Source: Telopea speciosissima
Lineage: Eukaryota; Streptophyta; Magnoliopsida; Proteales; Proteaceae
Assembly (NCBI RefSeq): GCF_018873765.1
Contig: NC_057919.1
Coordinates: 22,112,698 to 22,176,697 of the forward strand
Direction of reading: 5' to 3'
DNA length: 64,000 nt
Shown: positions 44,956-57,254 of the stretch, piece by piece
How positions within the stretch are numbered: the first letter of the stretch is position 1
Layout of the letters: every line of letters starts with the position of its first letter
The notes under the pieces: model-generated
Database searches by the model: none
What the model was told of the DNA's origin: nothing
What the model saw: the letters and a program-made list of their open reading frames with translations, nothing else
Program-made: the position numbers and the translations under genes

Positions 44956-45621
44956 ATGATGAACCCATTAAGCCCAACCCGACGCTGGATGGCAGATTTC
45001 AATGAGAAACACAACTCAAACGGTCCTCAAGAGAAAAAGATTAATGGGTTCAAGCAATGGAGTTTGTTTTCACAATCATCTATCCCCAGAGGCTTCCATG
45101 ATCACGATTGGATTCAAAAGTTTTGTGTGGCAGAAGAAGAGGAGAAAGAGATGGTTAAGGGTCTAATGCAGAACTGTGATCTCCCTCCGCCACTCAAGCT
45201 CTTCCCTATGGGCCAAAGCTCCCTCCAACATGATGAGAAGCTAGCCCTATTGAAAGCGTTGAAGCTATCCCAAATAAGGGCCAGGGAAGCAGAAAAGAAA
45301 GCCATTCTACTGGCTGAGGAGAGGGACCGTTTGACTAATAAACTTCAGGAGGAGTCTCTGAGATTATTCGCTCATAGACAGTGGGTGAGACTGCTTGACC
45401 TTGAAGTGGTCTTGTTGCGATCGCAGAAGCAACAGTTTCAACAACAGCAATTATGTCATGGAGGATGCTATTACACACAGAAAAGAAGGAAAGTAGAGGC
45501 CAGGAAAGAAGACGATATGGGTGGATGGAAACCATGGTTCATGGCTTTGGCCCTGTTTTTGGGATTTGCTAGTCTTGGCATGCTTTTTGGCTACAGAAAT
45601 TTTTATTGTTTATTTTGGTAG
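44956..45621 (+). CDS. Coiled-coil, C-terminally anchored plant protein
   Basis: 221 residues, single exon, intact frame. The N-terminal half is polar (LSPTRRWMADFNEKHNS, WIQKFCVAEEEEKEM), with a DLPPPLKLFPMG motif at about 75. A coiled coil follows at about 95-150 (LALLKALKLSQIRAREAEKK, LAEERDRLTNKLQEESLRLF). A basic stretch (TQKRRKVEARK) precedes one membrane helix at about 193-213 (WFMALALFLGFASLGMLFGY). The topology suggests a tail-anchored protein with its coiled coil in the cytosol. I do not recognise a named family; similar uncharacterised short proteins exist in plants. Two adjacent ATGs start it; the leader is CT-rich and typical of plants. Confidence 0.65.
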   Translation: MMNPLSPTRRWMADFNEKHNSNGPQEKKINGFKQWSLFSQSSIPRGFHDHDWIQKFCVAEEEEKEMVKGLMQNCDLPPPLKLFPMGQSSLQHDEKLALLKALKLSQIRAREAEKKAILLAEERDRLTNKLQEESLRLFAHRQWVRLLDLEVVLLRSQKQQFQQQQLCHGGCYYTQKRRKVEARKEDDMGGWKPWFMALALFLGFASLGMLFGYRNFYCLFW

Positions 45622-46688
45622 AAACAGAAATTTTTATTGAAAAGGAATAGTCTTTGAAAGGTATATGGGTCAAGTCGAGGTAAGTGCTTCCAGTTGCTAA
45701 CCCATATTTGTGCAAGTCATCCTTGCGGGTGTTAATGTTTACCGGTTCTGTGTCAGTTGTTAAAACAGATTCAGCAAAAGAGGTTTTATGTCTATAGGTG
45801 TATTTATCGCTTGGCACTTTCATCTAACTGTTACTTATCTTTGTTCTCAAAAAAACATTTAATGCTTCTACCAAAAAAAAAAAACATTTAATGCAGTTTT
45901 TTCAAGAAGGGTAATTCTATCATTTCATATAAAATTGTAATAAAATATTGCATTAAATGATTTTTAATTTTTTAAAATTCTTTTTAACCCTTTAATACTG
46001 TATTAAAACTTTCAATTTTTAAAAACATTTTTTTTAATCTTTACCATAGTTGAAAAATCAGGTTTTGACTCGACTCATCTATCAGAAAAACCTGGTGACT
46101 CAGCCTTGTGAAACTCGGTCAAGGCGAATCACATTTGTTAGTGCATGTAATAATCGACCTTACATACATCTTTTTTTTTTTTTTTTTGGTAAAATTAGAT
46201 ACATCTCAATGGCCAGATTTTAATCCTAAGTAAGCAAGGAAATTTGCTCAAACTCTATATAAAGTTTTAGTAAAATTATCAATAGACCATCAATTGAAGA
46301 TGAATATAAACTGCAAAATAGCATCTTCTGTAATTTTTGTTACTTCCGTTACTCATTTAAGCTGCTGAGAGTGTACCAATGAAATGTTTGCATGATTTTT
46401 TTTTTAGATAGGTCCTAGTTTATCCTATTCAATGGTGGGAGGGGAGGTGTGAACCAGGACCTCCTTGTAGCAATGGGCATACACACACCACATGCTACCA
46501 AGTGAACTAGGCACTTGTTCACCAAGAAAGTGAAATTTGTTTAAAAAAAATTTATATAATCATGATTGCATAATCTAATTAGAGCTCTCACTACATTTAA
46601 TAATTATACCTTTCTAATATAGTTTTTATTTTTCTTTTCAAATCCAAGAGATTTGGTTGCCAAGTAAAAGAAAAATTAATTAAAGGAA
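45622..46688. other. Intergenic, nothing recognised
   Basis: AT-rich. A one-ended fragment at about 46050-46140 uses the GACTCGACTC/AAACTCGGTC vocabulary seen at 26086-27030. No gene is seen. Confidence 0.45.
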
Positions 46689-46843
46689 AATGATTCATGT
46701 CTCTAAGAGCGTAGCCTTCACTAGTGCTCTCCTCTCCCTCTCTCTCCCCCTGAAATGACCTATCTGTCCATGAAATGATTCCTTTCCCGGGGTACTCATT
46801 GGGTGTTTCCTACCAGCATAGGCTACCGCTCTCTGGAAACATA
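46689..46843. mobile_element. MITE related to 36841-37162
   Basis: Left CTCTAAGAGCGTAGCCTTCA, right (complemented) AGAGAGCGGTAGCCTATGCT, with a CT-rich middle in place of the hairpin. Confidence 0.5.
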
Positions 46844-46854
46844 CATAAATTTAA

Positions 46855-47279
46855 GGGAAAATTACATGATTAGCTACTTTTGGGTTTTCATTTACAAAAC
46901 TGTCCACCCTATGTTTGAGTTAATAAAAATAGACAAAAACAAGTTAAGGTTTACAAAACTGGACAAAATAGTGTCTCTCCCTCCCACACTTACTTTTTTA
47001 GAAATTTTTACCCCTGTCATTGCCTTCTCGCCCAAGCATCCTCCGTTCCCTGCAACCCTACCCTTGTCCCAGCCACCGCCATTCTCTGCTACCCCAAGTA
47101 ACAGAAAAAAAACAAAAAGAGATTTTTTCAAAGGGGAACTACCGAGGAAGGAAGGAGAGTCACTGTTTTGCCTAGTTTTGTACAACTAAACTTGTTTTTG
47201 TCTATTTTTGTCAACTCAAACATAGGGTGGACAGTTTTGTAAATGAAACCCCAAAAATAGCTAATCTTGTAATTTTCCC
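46855..47279. mobile_element. MULE-type miniature element
   Basis: Terminal inverted repeats of about 95 bp starting GGGAAAATTAC (shared words TAGCTA, TGTCCACCCTATGTTTGAGT, AAAATAGACAAAAACAAGTT) lie between perfect 9-bp copies of TAAATTTAA (46846-46854 and 47280-47288). This is a textbook Mutator-like signature. The interior of about 230 bp is C-rich and non-coding. Confidence 0.9.
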
Positions 47280-47806
47280 TAAATTTAATTTAATAACTAG
47301 ATTTAAAAACACAATCATATTGGCACTGATTATAAATGTTTCCATTTTAGTTTTGATTTAATTTTATAGGCAAGAGAACACTGCCATTTTAGTTTTGATT
47401 TAATTTTATAGGTAGAAAAATGCTGCCTAGTCACGTGGCCCCAGCACAATGAGAGTTCACAGAAGGGCATCAACATGGGTAAGATTTTTTATTTCCCGGG
47501 GGCGGGGCAGTAATTTCATGGTCTCTAATTCCCCCCATACTTCCTTAATAGTTCTAATGGCCACCTTTTTTTTTTTCAAAAGGAGGGTTACAAGCCCATT
47601 CCTATCTCGAAATAAAAAGAGGGTGAGAGTGCAATGTGAGCAAAAGTGGCAGCAAGTTGATGAAGTACTAGAAGGCAAAATGTAGTTGCATATATATATA
47701 TATCTATTATATGTGTAGAACCAAACCCAAAGATGGATTGTGTTATTTACAAGAGATACATATTTACACTAGGGGATAGGGTGTAAAACGTGGTAATTTA
47801 GTCCTC

Positions 47807-49026
47807 TCATTGTATAGCTTGGTGTATAGACTGCAGGTGTTCATAGCATTGTTCACTGGTATCAAAGAAATCCAAACACACCCAGCATATATGCCTCCCA
47901 CACTTGCACTCAATGTGATTGCATCCCTCCACCTTCTCTATCGTGTATCCACAGGCAGGGCAGCCCTTGACTTGTTCCTTCCCTTTGCGCCATTCCTTAA
48001 GTGACAAATCTGGATCATTCTTGAACTCCTTGTACATCTCACATGACACATACTGATGGTATTCCAAGTGACACCTAGTGCATGTCTCCACGAAGCAGGC
48101 TCCACAAGAATATGGCTCACCAGTCGATCCAGGATCTGCCACTCGATAAACTGAAGGGCAGTCCGGTGATGGACAAAACCTGTAGGTACCACCACTACCT
48201 ATCACATATGCCCCCAAAGAGGCCCTGAATAGATCTTCCAACTTCTCACTTGGCAACAGACTCTTCAAATCTGTAAGAAAAATGGGTGTTCCACACCCCT
48301 CGAGGGTGCAGCACAGTGGAAATCCATTGTGGCTTTTAATTGCAGAGTCACACTGCTCCACCAAGCAAGACCGGCAAAACAAGTGAGCACAGCCTTGAAG
48401 CTGGTAACAGTCGTCCACCTCACACAAGCAAATGGGGCAGGTACCTTCTCCTTTCGGCTGCTCAGATGGCGAATTATCACTTAGAGACTTCGTAAATTCA
48501 TAAATAATCTCCTCTACTTTTTGCTTTAATTCCTTGTTCCCTCGTACAACTATGACATGACGGCGAGTATTAAGCATGAACCCAGCCCCAGGTACTTTAT
48601 CCTTGAGCCCATGTAGGTCTGGCCCAAACTTCTCAACCAGTGCTATCATCAGGTTGTGTGGCAGCTCCTCTCCCCGCAGGCGAATTTCCAATAGCTTATT
48701 TTCATGGAGGCTTAAAAGGGATTGAACCAATCTCCGCTCAGCAACAGCAATTTTTTCCTGCAACCCAAAGATCTTAACATTCATGTTCTGCCTATCATAA
48801 AGGATATATGTCCCCGTCTCTTGCTGAATTGACTTAATGACTGCAATGCCATCTTTACTGAAGAGAAGTTGCAATATGCTTGGAGTGAGACTAGCGTGGT
48901 TTATTGCTGTCCCTTTCATGAGCTGCTCCAATGGCTTTCTTAACTCTGCCACAGTCTTTGTAGCATTTGCAGATATTTTTACTCGAAAGGAGCCATTCTC
49001 ATTCCTTTCAAGATTGCAGAATACAC
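47807..49026 (-). CDS. DEAH11/12: DEAH11/DEAH12-type RBR ligase, last exon
   Basis: One exon of 1220 nt encoding the C-terminal ~405 residues. The acceptor TTTTTGTGTAG precedes it at 49027, so it continues a codon from an earlier exon. The order of parts matches the end of plant DEAH11/DEAH12, about 1700-residue proteins joining a DEAH RNA helicase to a RING-IBR-RING ligase. A helicase-associated linker (NGSFRVKISANATKTVAELR, VPGAGFMLNTRRHVIVVRGN) comes first. RING1 starts near residue 200 (CPICLCEVDDCYQLQGCAHL), then the IBR (YRFCPSPDCPSVYRV, CGACFVETCTRCHLEYH), then RING2 (CPACGYTIEKVEGCNHIECK). The catalytic Cys expected for RBR ligases is the C of EGCNH, about 37 residues from the end. 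The frame is intact. No preceding exon could be found in the remaining 15 kb, which is repeat-filled. The gene therefore either has a very long intron or is a truncated copy. Confidence 0.85.
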
Positions 49027-49139
49027 CTACACAAAAAGTCAATTCACTACAAGGTCAGACAGGGGTCGCTATTGCATAAAAAAAATTGCGATGTTCTATC
49101 TTATGATGCTTGATGCAGGCAAAGGTTGTAGATTTGATC

Positions 49140-51500
49140 GAGTCTAGAATAAAAGCCCACTTGGGGTTATATGGGTCATGGGCAAATCATTATCTGGTTT
49201 TCTGTTGTAATGGCCAGTTCTGTAAGCCCATATGATGGCATAGTCGGTTTTATATGGGATTTTAGTTTTAGTTTCTATTTGTTGAGCCTCTAGAATTCCT
49301 AGATTAGTTTCTATCAACAGGCCAAGTAGTTTTTAGGAGTTCCTAGTTTCTGTTTACAGGTATTCAAGTCTAAAAGAATTTGGGAAAGTACCTAAATTTG
49401 GAGTTCAGTCAATTTAGCAAGCTAGGGACAAGACTATGAATAAAGATTGTAAAGGCATGTTCTGAGCAATATAGTTTGCAGTTGCTTTGCTTCAGTACAT
49501 AAGGAGGGTCTAAACTGCATTGTTACTGCTGCATTTTCAAATTCTGATCTGCTTCTACAGGTCACACTTCAAAATCCATTGATAAGGACGCCTTAATACA
49601 CCCTGCGGTTCACACTTAAAAATTTATAACTTACGTAATGTTATGATTAAAATTTCCTTCATGGCATATTAAGGTAAGGTTGTCTAGACTGCCGTAAATA
49701 GGGGTGTCGACCGATCGATCTCGGTCAGGCCTCAACCGGTCCTGCACAAATGACGCCAAGACTGAAACTCGGCCGTTTATCTAATCGGTCTGCAAGGCCC
49801 CAAAACCGAGAACAATATGTAATCAGGGGAACAGATAAACAAGCCTGAATAGCAGAGGAATCAAATGACAACACAGCAACCAAGTTCTCAATATCAGTCA
49901 AGGTAACCAGTAGAAATTGACACCACACCCCAAGAGTAAAAGGTTCCTCTCTCCTACGGGAATTTTGGAGGAAGAAAATCCTACCAGGTTTCTCCTATTG
50001 CAACCTCCCTCTGTTCCCCTACCCATCATCTTCTGCCGACTGCATCGACTTTAGTTGATAGCCATGACGAGGCAAAGGCATAGAACCACCACCACCTCCG
50101 TCCATTCCTGCAAACCCTAATAACAGCCCAAATAGCCCTAACCCTAGCTCTAACTCTGATTTCTTTCCTCGCATGCAATGACAAAGGAATGAGAGAAAAA
50201 AAAGCAGATAGCAAGAGTAAGAATGAAATCTACTATCTCAAGTTTAGCAGCACCATCTCCAATGGCGGATCCTTTGGATCTTCCACAGTGCAGTGCGATT
50301 CCACGTGCAACACCCCGACGCACCCTTCCACAGCCCTCCACATGGCATCCGCATTCAGGACACCCCTTCGAGTCCTCTTCGCCGAAGCTGTGGCTGTATC
50401 ACAGTCAGCAATTGGAAGTAGGCACACACACACACATAGTGAGAGAGAGAGAAGGATGGATTGGAAGGCAGAAAGAGGGAGAGCAGAAGAGAAGATTCGG
50501 GTTTTGGGAAAGAGGAAGATGCAGAATTCCAGCAAAAGAAAGAAGAGGAAGAAGAACCAATGGTTCAGAGTTGGTCTAGTTCTGATTATATTCAATTTTA
50601 ATTCTCGAATGGATTATATGGGCCATGGACCAAGTATGTTTTAGGTTTTCTATTGTGAAGGGCCAATTCTATACCGGTTTGAGCTTAGCACAGCATTAAT
50701 TGATATCAGAGCTATGGAGTGACTGCAGAGCCATCAACGGTCTCTGAATTTCACTTCAAATTGAAGAACTGATCGTGCAGGTTTGATTCGGTATCACTAC
50801 AAAACTTGTGGTCGAGGTTTTTTTTTTTCCACGCTGGGGAGAGTTGATGCAGAATTCCAGCAGAAGAAAGAAGAGGAAGAACTTGTGATTCAAAGTCGGT
50901 TCGTTCTGACTAGACTCAATTTTAAGTCTCGAATGGGTTACATGGACCATGGGCCAAGTATTTTGGGGTTTTCTAGTGTAAAGAGTCAATTCTGTAATCC
51001 CATATGAGGGATTTGAGTCCTTTACGGGATTGGGTGTTAGTATATATTTTCCATTTGTATTTTTCTATAAAATTTAGGTTATATTGGGTCCATATTGAGT
51101 TACTAATTTGAATTGTTCCTGTTTTGTTAAAGAACTGTTGAATCTGGTTTTAGAAACTCTATCAGCAGCTCTAGAATGTTTCTAATTTTTTAATTCCTTG
51201 GTTCTCAAGTTTAGGAATTTAGGAAAGTTTTTAATTTGTGAGTTGTGTTAAGAATAGAAAGTTGACGAGTTAGTTTATATACAAATTAGTGTTCTGATAT
51301 GCTATGTAACACAATGATTTGATTAATGAAAAGTCTGGTTCAGCCCTTCGGTTCTGTGGTGATTTAGAGCTCCCAGTTATGGTGATGCAGTAGGACCGCA
51401 GGAGTGGTGATTAAATAGGCTCCCTGGTGATGATTTCAGGAACCATTAGTGGTGATTCCAAGGCTGGGTACTGATTGTGATTCCTGATCACATCCTTCTT
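49140..51500. other. Repeated LTR-like fragments
   Basis: Three related blocks carry a GGGTTATATGGGTCATGGGC / GGATTATATGGGCCATGGAC / GGGTTACATGGACCATGGGC opening and a TTTTCTRTTGTRAWGGSCA-like continuation, at about 49165, 50605 and 50933. A TGATATCAGAGCTATGG string at about 50700 looks like a Copia primer site. A TTCCAGCAAAAGAAAGAAGAGG block recurs at 50526 and 50854. All are fossil fragments; borders were not resolved. About 50220-50400 is unusually GC-rich with open frames on both strands, but no protein is recognised. Confidence 0.45.
49699..49810. mobile_element. One-ended hAT-like fragment
   Basis: Begins TAGGGGTGTCGACCGATCG and shows the CGGTC/CCGGT vocabulary of the hAT-like family, but no matching right end was found. 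Confidence 0.45.
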
Positions 51501-51594
51501 TTCAATCATTTCTTTTATTTGTCTTCTTTCCCACAGTTGTATATCAGTTTGGGTTCATCGAGTTATCTGATTTTTTTCACACTGGTTTTATCCC

Positions 51595-51776
51595 TGTTAA
51601 CAGGAAAGAATAAAGCTCAATGCTTGAATCTATTAATGAACATCCAAGCCCTTTTATTTATAATAGAAGAGGGGAGAGAAAAATTACAGAATTGACGCAA
51701 CACTGTTCACATGAACAGTATCACAGCCCTAATTACTATTCTACCCTTGTTCAAAATACTCCCACTTATTCTAACA
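51595..51776 (-). repeat. 3' LTR of the old Copia
   Basis: 182 bp. On the minus strand it starts TGTTAGAATAAGTGGGAG right after the polypurine tract and ends CCTGTTAACA. TATTATAAATAAAAGG supplies a promoter-like string. Confidence 0.75.
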
Positions 51777-52067
51777 CTCCCCCTCAAGTTGGAGCATAAA
51801 TATCAAACATGCCCAACTTGACTAAAATAGGATGAAAGACTTTCCCACTCAACCCTTTAGTGAACATATCAGCCAGTTGATCAGCAGACTTCATAAAAGG
51901 AACACAGATCAGTCCTTTCCAGCTTCTCTTTGATGAAATTCCTATCAACCTCCACATGCTTGGTACGATCATGCTGAACCGGATTGTGAGCAATGCTAAT
52001 GGCAGCCTTGTTGTCACAATACAACATCATAGGGAGACGGACAAGAATACCAAGATCTTGTAATAAA

Positions 52068-52323
52068 CCCATAGTAAATATAGCTTTTCGGATAGCTATA
52101 ACCTATCCGTATCCGCATCCGTTTAGCTTTCGGACGGATTCGGATAGTGCTAAATGGATACAGACACGGATACGGAAACAGATTTCGGCTATTCATTTAC
52201 ACCCCTACGTCCAGGCGCCTTGGCCGACTTGGGTGCCTTGGATGCCTTGGTCACCTAATTGGTATCGCCTTGAATTCTACCCCTCTCCAACACCTTGAGT
52301 CGCCTAGAGGCCTTGACAACTAT
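52068..52323. mobile_element. 256-bp insertion in the old Copia
   Basis: Interrupts RNase H sequence between AATAAA at 52062-52067 and 52324-52329, a 6-bp target duplication. Ends are CCCATAGT and, complemented, CATAGTTGTCAAGGCC. The left half (to about 52207) is itself a TTTACACCCCTA-ended, CGGAT-rich hAT-like fragment. The right half carries CGCCTTGG/GGTGCCTTGG words. Confidence 0.6.
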
Positions 52324-52669
52324 GAATAAAGCTCTAAGCCATAACAACTCACAAATGCCTTGCCCATAGCATGAAATTCTGCTTCTGCACTGGACCTTCC
52401 TACCACATTCTGTTTCTTGCTATGCCAAGTGACAAGATTTCCACCTACAAAGGAGCAATAACCAGATATGGACTTTCTATCAGAAGATCCAGACCAATCA
52501 GCATCATTATACGCTTCAACTCGTAAACGGTCATGAGGAGATAAGAGAGATCCTTTTCCCGGGGCTGACTTCAATTAATGAAGAATACAAAGAACAACAT
52601 CCACATGAGAGGAATAAGGATCATGAATGAACTGACTTACAAAGAAGTAATAACCAGATATGAACTTTC

Positions 52670-52952
52670 AGTTAGGATTTAAAGGTGAATAGATTCTTGT
52701 AATGGAGGAGAGCTTTATAGCAAGAAGGAGAAGAAGAAGAGAAGAGAATAGAAGAAGAGAAGAAGAGACGATGAGGGAATCGTGAATTCTCCTAACACCT
52801 ACTTACTTTACATTACTAAAAAACACTTTAGGGAATTACAAAGACCTCCTTGGGGAGATAAAAGATAAAAAGAAATAAAAGTTAAAATTACAACTCTAGT
52901 GACTTGTAACAAAGACATGGACTAAAGTACCCCTAATACATAAACTCTAACA
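52670..52952 (-). repeat. 3' LTR of nested Copia
   Basis: 283 bp; on the minus strand starts TGTTAGAGTTTATG and ends AAATCCTAACT. Differs from the 5' LTR by one indel of about a dozen bases plus scattered substitutions. Confidence 0.9.
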
Positions 52953-55900
52953 CTCCCCCTCAAGCTGGAGAATAAATGTCATACATTCCCAGCTTGCACA
53001 ATAAGGTACTAAATAGGCCAGGGATGAGACCCTTGGTGAAGATATCCGCTACTTGATCACCTGTCTTCACAAAAGGAGTACAAATGCAACCAGAATCCAG
53101 CTTCTCTTTGATGAAAAGCTGATCAACCTCAATATGTTTGGTTTGATCATGTTGAATCGGATTGTGGGCAATACTTATAGCAGCCTTGTTGTCACAATAG
53201 AGTCTCATTGGTCCTTCTGTGTCAAAACTCAAGTCTTGAAGTAGTCTCTTTAGCCATATAAGTTCACACATTCCATGAGCCATGGCTCTAAACTCTGCCT
53301 CCGCGCTAGATCTAGCTACAACTGGTTGTTTCTTGCTCCTCTAGGTAACTAGATTACCACCCACAAAAGTGCAGTATCCAGAAGTAGATCTCCTGTCAGA
53401 GACTGAACCAGCCCAATCAGCATCTGTGTAACCTTCGATCTGCAAATGGTCATGCCTGGCAAATAGAAGACCCTTTCCTGGGCAGGATTTCAAGTACCTA
53501 ATGATGCGATACACTGCATCCAGATGTCCACTCCTGGGAGAATGCATAAACTGACTCAGCACTCCTACTGCATAAGTGATGTCTGGTCGAGTTAAGGAGA
53601 GATAGATTAGTTTCCCAACTAATCTTTGATACTTGCCTGCATCTATGAGAGGAGAACCACATTCATCACCAAGCTTGTGATTCGGATCAATTGGAGAGGT
53701 TGCTGGTTTACACCCCAACATTCCTGTCTCTTTCAAAAGGTCCAATACAAATTTCCTCTGGCATATGTTAGTTCCTTTCCTTGATCTAGATACCTCAATA
53801 CCCAAGAAATATTTCAAGAGTCCAAGGTCTTTGATCTCAAACTGTTTAGCCAGATAAGACTTCAATCTGTTTATCTCAGCAACATCATTCCCAGTTACTA
53901 CAATGTCATCAACATAAACAATGAGAGCTGTGACTGTACCATTTCCTCTCCTGATAAACAAAGTGTGGTCAGCTTGACTCTGGTAATATCCATTCTTTCG
54001 GATGGCTTGCCTAAATCTCTCAAACCAGGCCTTAGGAGACTGTTTGAGGCCATAGAGAGCTTTCTTCAAGAGACACATTTTCCCTTCAGCTGAGGGACAC
54101 TTAAAACCAGGAGGGGGCTGCATGTATACTTCTTCTGCTAAATCTCCATGAAGAAATGCATTCTTCACATCTAATTGGTACATTAGCCAATCTTTATTGG
54201 CTGCTACTGACAGAAGAACCTGGATTGAGTTATGCTTGGCTACAGGGGCAAAGGTCTCTTGGTAGTTAATACCATACACTTGACTGTACCCCTTTGCAAC
54301 TAGTCGAGCTTTATATCTTTCCACTGTACCATCTGATCTGTACTTGATGGTATAAACCCATCTGCATCCAACTGGAATTCTCCCCCTGGGAAGATCAACC
54401 AGTGTCCAAGTATTATTCTTCTCTAGGGCCACCATTTCCTCAGACATTGCTTGCATCCATTTTGGATTGGATAAGGCTTCTGTGACATTTTTGGGAATGG
54501 AAGAAGACTCAAGGGCAGTGGAAAAGGCAATACCTGTAGGAGAAATAAAGTCATAGGAAACAAACTGGGCTATGGGGTTAGTACAGGCTCTCTTCCCCTT
54601 TCTCATAGCAATGGGAAGATCTAATCCAGAAGGAGAAGTATTACTTGACTGAGGAGGATGAGACTGAGGATGTGGATCCAAAGAGGGGTTTTGGCAGGGT
54701 TGTTTTCCCTGCAATGCATACCAGGGTTGCTTTCCTTTTCCCTCCAACAAGCATTCACCTCTTATGAATACAACATCTTTGAATCTTATTCCCTTGTATT
54801 CTTTTTTTCTGCTAGCATCACCACCACTGCTAGCATCAGTATCAACAACACCATCAGCTTCAACAACATCCACTTCTTTGTATTTTCCAATATCAAATAG
54901 GAATGGGGAAGTGGAGGTAGGTAAGGGAGACAGAAAAAGGAATGACATCAGCATCCTGTTCACTTCTAGTACTCTCCCTCTGAAGAGGATGCTGAGGAGA
55001 AGAAAAGTAAGGAATAGACTCAAAAAAGGTGACATCTTTGGAGAGAAGTCGCCTTCGGGAAGGAGGATGGTAACACTTATACCCTTTGGTTGAATCAGAG
55101 TAGCCCAAGAAGATGCACTTGAGAGCTTTGGGGTCAAGCTTTATGCGGGCTGATTTGTTGACATGAACATAACAAACACAACTAAAGACTTTTGGAGGCA
55201 AGGAGAAGACTGAGGATTGATGAGAAAGGAATGCCAAGGGAGATTTGGAGCCAAGGAGTGGAGATGGCATCCGGTTAATAAGGAAGGTAGCAGTAAGAAG
55301 TACATCAGACCAAAAAATCTTAGGCACATGCATACCAAATAGAAGACTCCTGATGATTTCCAACAAGTGGCAGTGTTTTCTCTCAGTCACCCCATTTTGT
55401 TGAGGGGTGTCAACACATGCCAGTTGGTGGATAATGCCATTATCAGTAAAGAACTATTGGAGCCCCCCATACATGTACTCACCCCCCTTATCAGACCTAA
55501 CAATTTGAATTCGAGTACCAAACTGAGTACTGATAAAGTTATAAAAACTCTTGAAGGCATCACAAACATCACTTTTTGTTTCAACAAAACAGTCCAAGTG
55601 GATCTAGAATAGTCATCCACAAATGAAACAAAGTAACGAAAACCAGACAAAGAAGTAGTGGGAGAAGGTCCCCAAACATTAGAATGAACAAGAGAAAAAG
55701 GAACTGTTGATCTAGTACCATGATAAGGATAAGATGTTCGACAATGTTTAGCAAAAATACATGATTCACACTGAAAAACATAAGAAGAAGGAAAAGAAGT
55801 AAACAAATGGGGTAACTGTCTCCTCATAACAACAAAAGAGGGATGACCCAAACGTTGATGCCAAAGCATTATAGACTCCAAAGTACTACGGTTACTCCGA

Positions 55901-56959
55901 CCACAAACATAAGCTACAGCAGTAGATGAATCAGGTAACCGTGGTTCAAGAAGGTACAGTCCTCCTTTCTCAGTCCCACTTCCAATAACCCTCTTTGTCT
56001 CCAAATCCTGAAAAAGACAATAGGAAGGAAAGAAAGTGACACAACAATTTAAGGATTTGGTTAGGTGACTTACTGATAATAGGTTAGTAGCAAAATCAGG
56101 GACATGAAGAACAGACTCCAGAGAAAGAGAGGGAGTAACCCTCACATTACCCTTACCAGAGACAGAAGAAAGAGAACCATCAGCAACCCTTACCTTGTCC
56201 CGGCCAGAGCAAATGGAATAGGAATCATAACACTGTGACATACCAGTCATGTGGTCAGAGGCTCCGGAGTCAATGATCCAAGTGGGAGCAGTAGGAGCGG
56301 CAGATGAGACCTGCAGAGTTGAGGCAGAAGCAGTGGACCCTCCAGGGGTAGAACTAGCAGAGGAATGACCAATGTGGGACATCAACCGGCGGAGGGCTAC
56401 AATATCATCCTGTGAAAGAGAATCAAGAGCAGACTGGGATCTAGATGTCTCAGTCTCAGATGTCACAGAGTGAGCCCTAGCTCCCCCTCGCTTGCCACCC
56501 CGAGCACCAGATGAACCACCACGCATACCTGGGGGCTGCCCATGAAGGTCCCAACATCTGTCCTTGGTGTGTCCCAGTTTTCCACAATGATCACATTTAA
56601 ATCTCTCACGGTGATCCCCATTTGTGCAAGACACCTTTCTGATTTGGTGGGCAGTGTATTGCCCTTTGTTTGTTGGATATCTTGCCTATGTTTGGGCTTC
56701 CTATGATAACCCCAACACCCAAATATCGGTTGTGGCTTACTAGAATCTATTCACCTTTAAATCCTTCTTGCCCAATGTCTTCCTTCAAACTTCTTGTGTA
56801 TGACCTTCTTAATGATGAGAGAACTTCATTAGATTACTTTTGTGTATTTCTTTACATAGTATAACCTCCTATTGGAACCCTCTACATTTTCTAGGGTTCC
56901 AAAGAAGGATACAAGGTAGCTAGAACCCTAGTCGACTCTCAAACCTAGCTCTGATACCA

Positions 56960-57254
56960 AGTTAGGATTTAAAGGTGAACAGATTCTAGTAATGGAGGAG
57001 AGCTTTACAGCAAGAAGGAGAAGAAGAAGAGAAGAGAACAGAAGAAGAGAAGAAGAGAGGATGAGGGAATCGTGTGTGTTAGGAGAGAATTTTCCTAACA
57101 CCTATTTACTTTATATTACTAAAAAACACTTTAGGGAATTACAAAGACCTCCTTGGGGAGGTAAAAGATAAAAAGAAATAAAGTTAAAATTACAACTCTA
57201 GTGACTTATAACAAAGACATGGACTAAAGTATCCCTAATACATAAACTCTAACA
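56960..57254 (-). repeat. 5' LTR of nested Copia
   Basis: 295 bp, same ends as the 3' copy; its minus-strand end adjoins the TGGTATCAGAGC primer site without a gap. Confidence 0.9.

Noticed and set aside
50150-50600. GC-rich block with open frames on both strands, first considered as a missing exon of the DEAH gene
   Set aside because: No frame resembles DEAH11/12 or any other family I know, and no splice pattern connects it to 49026.
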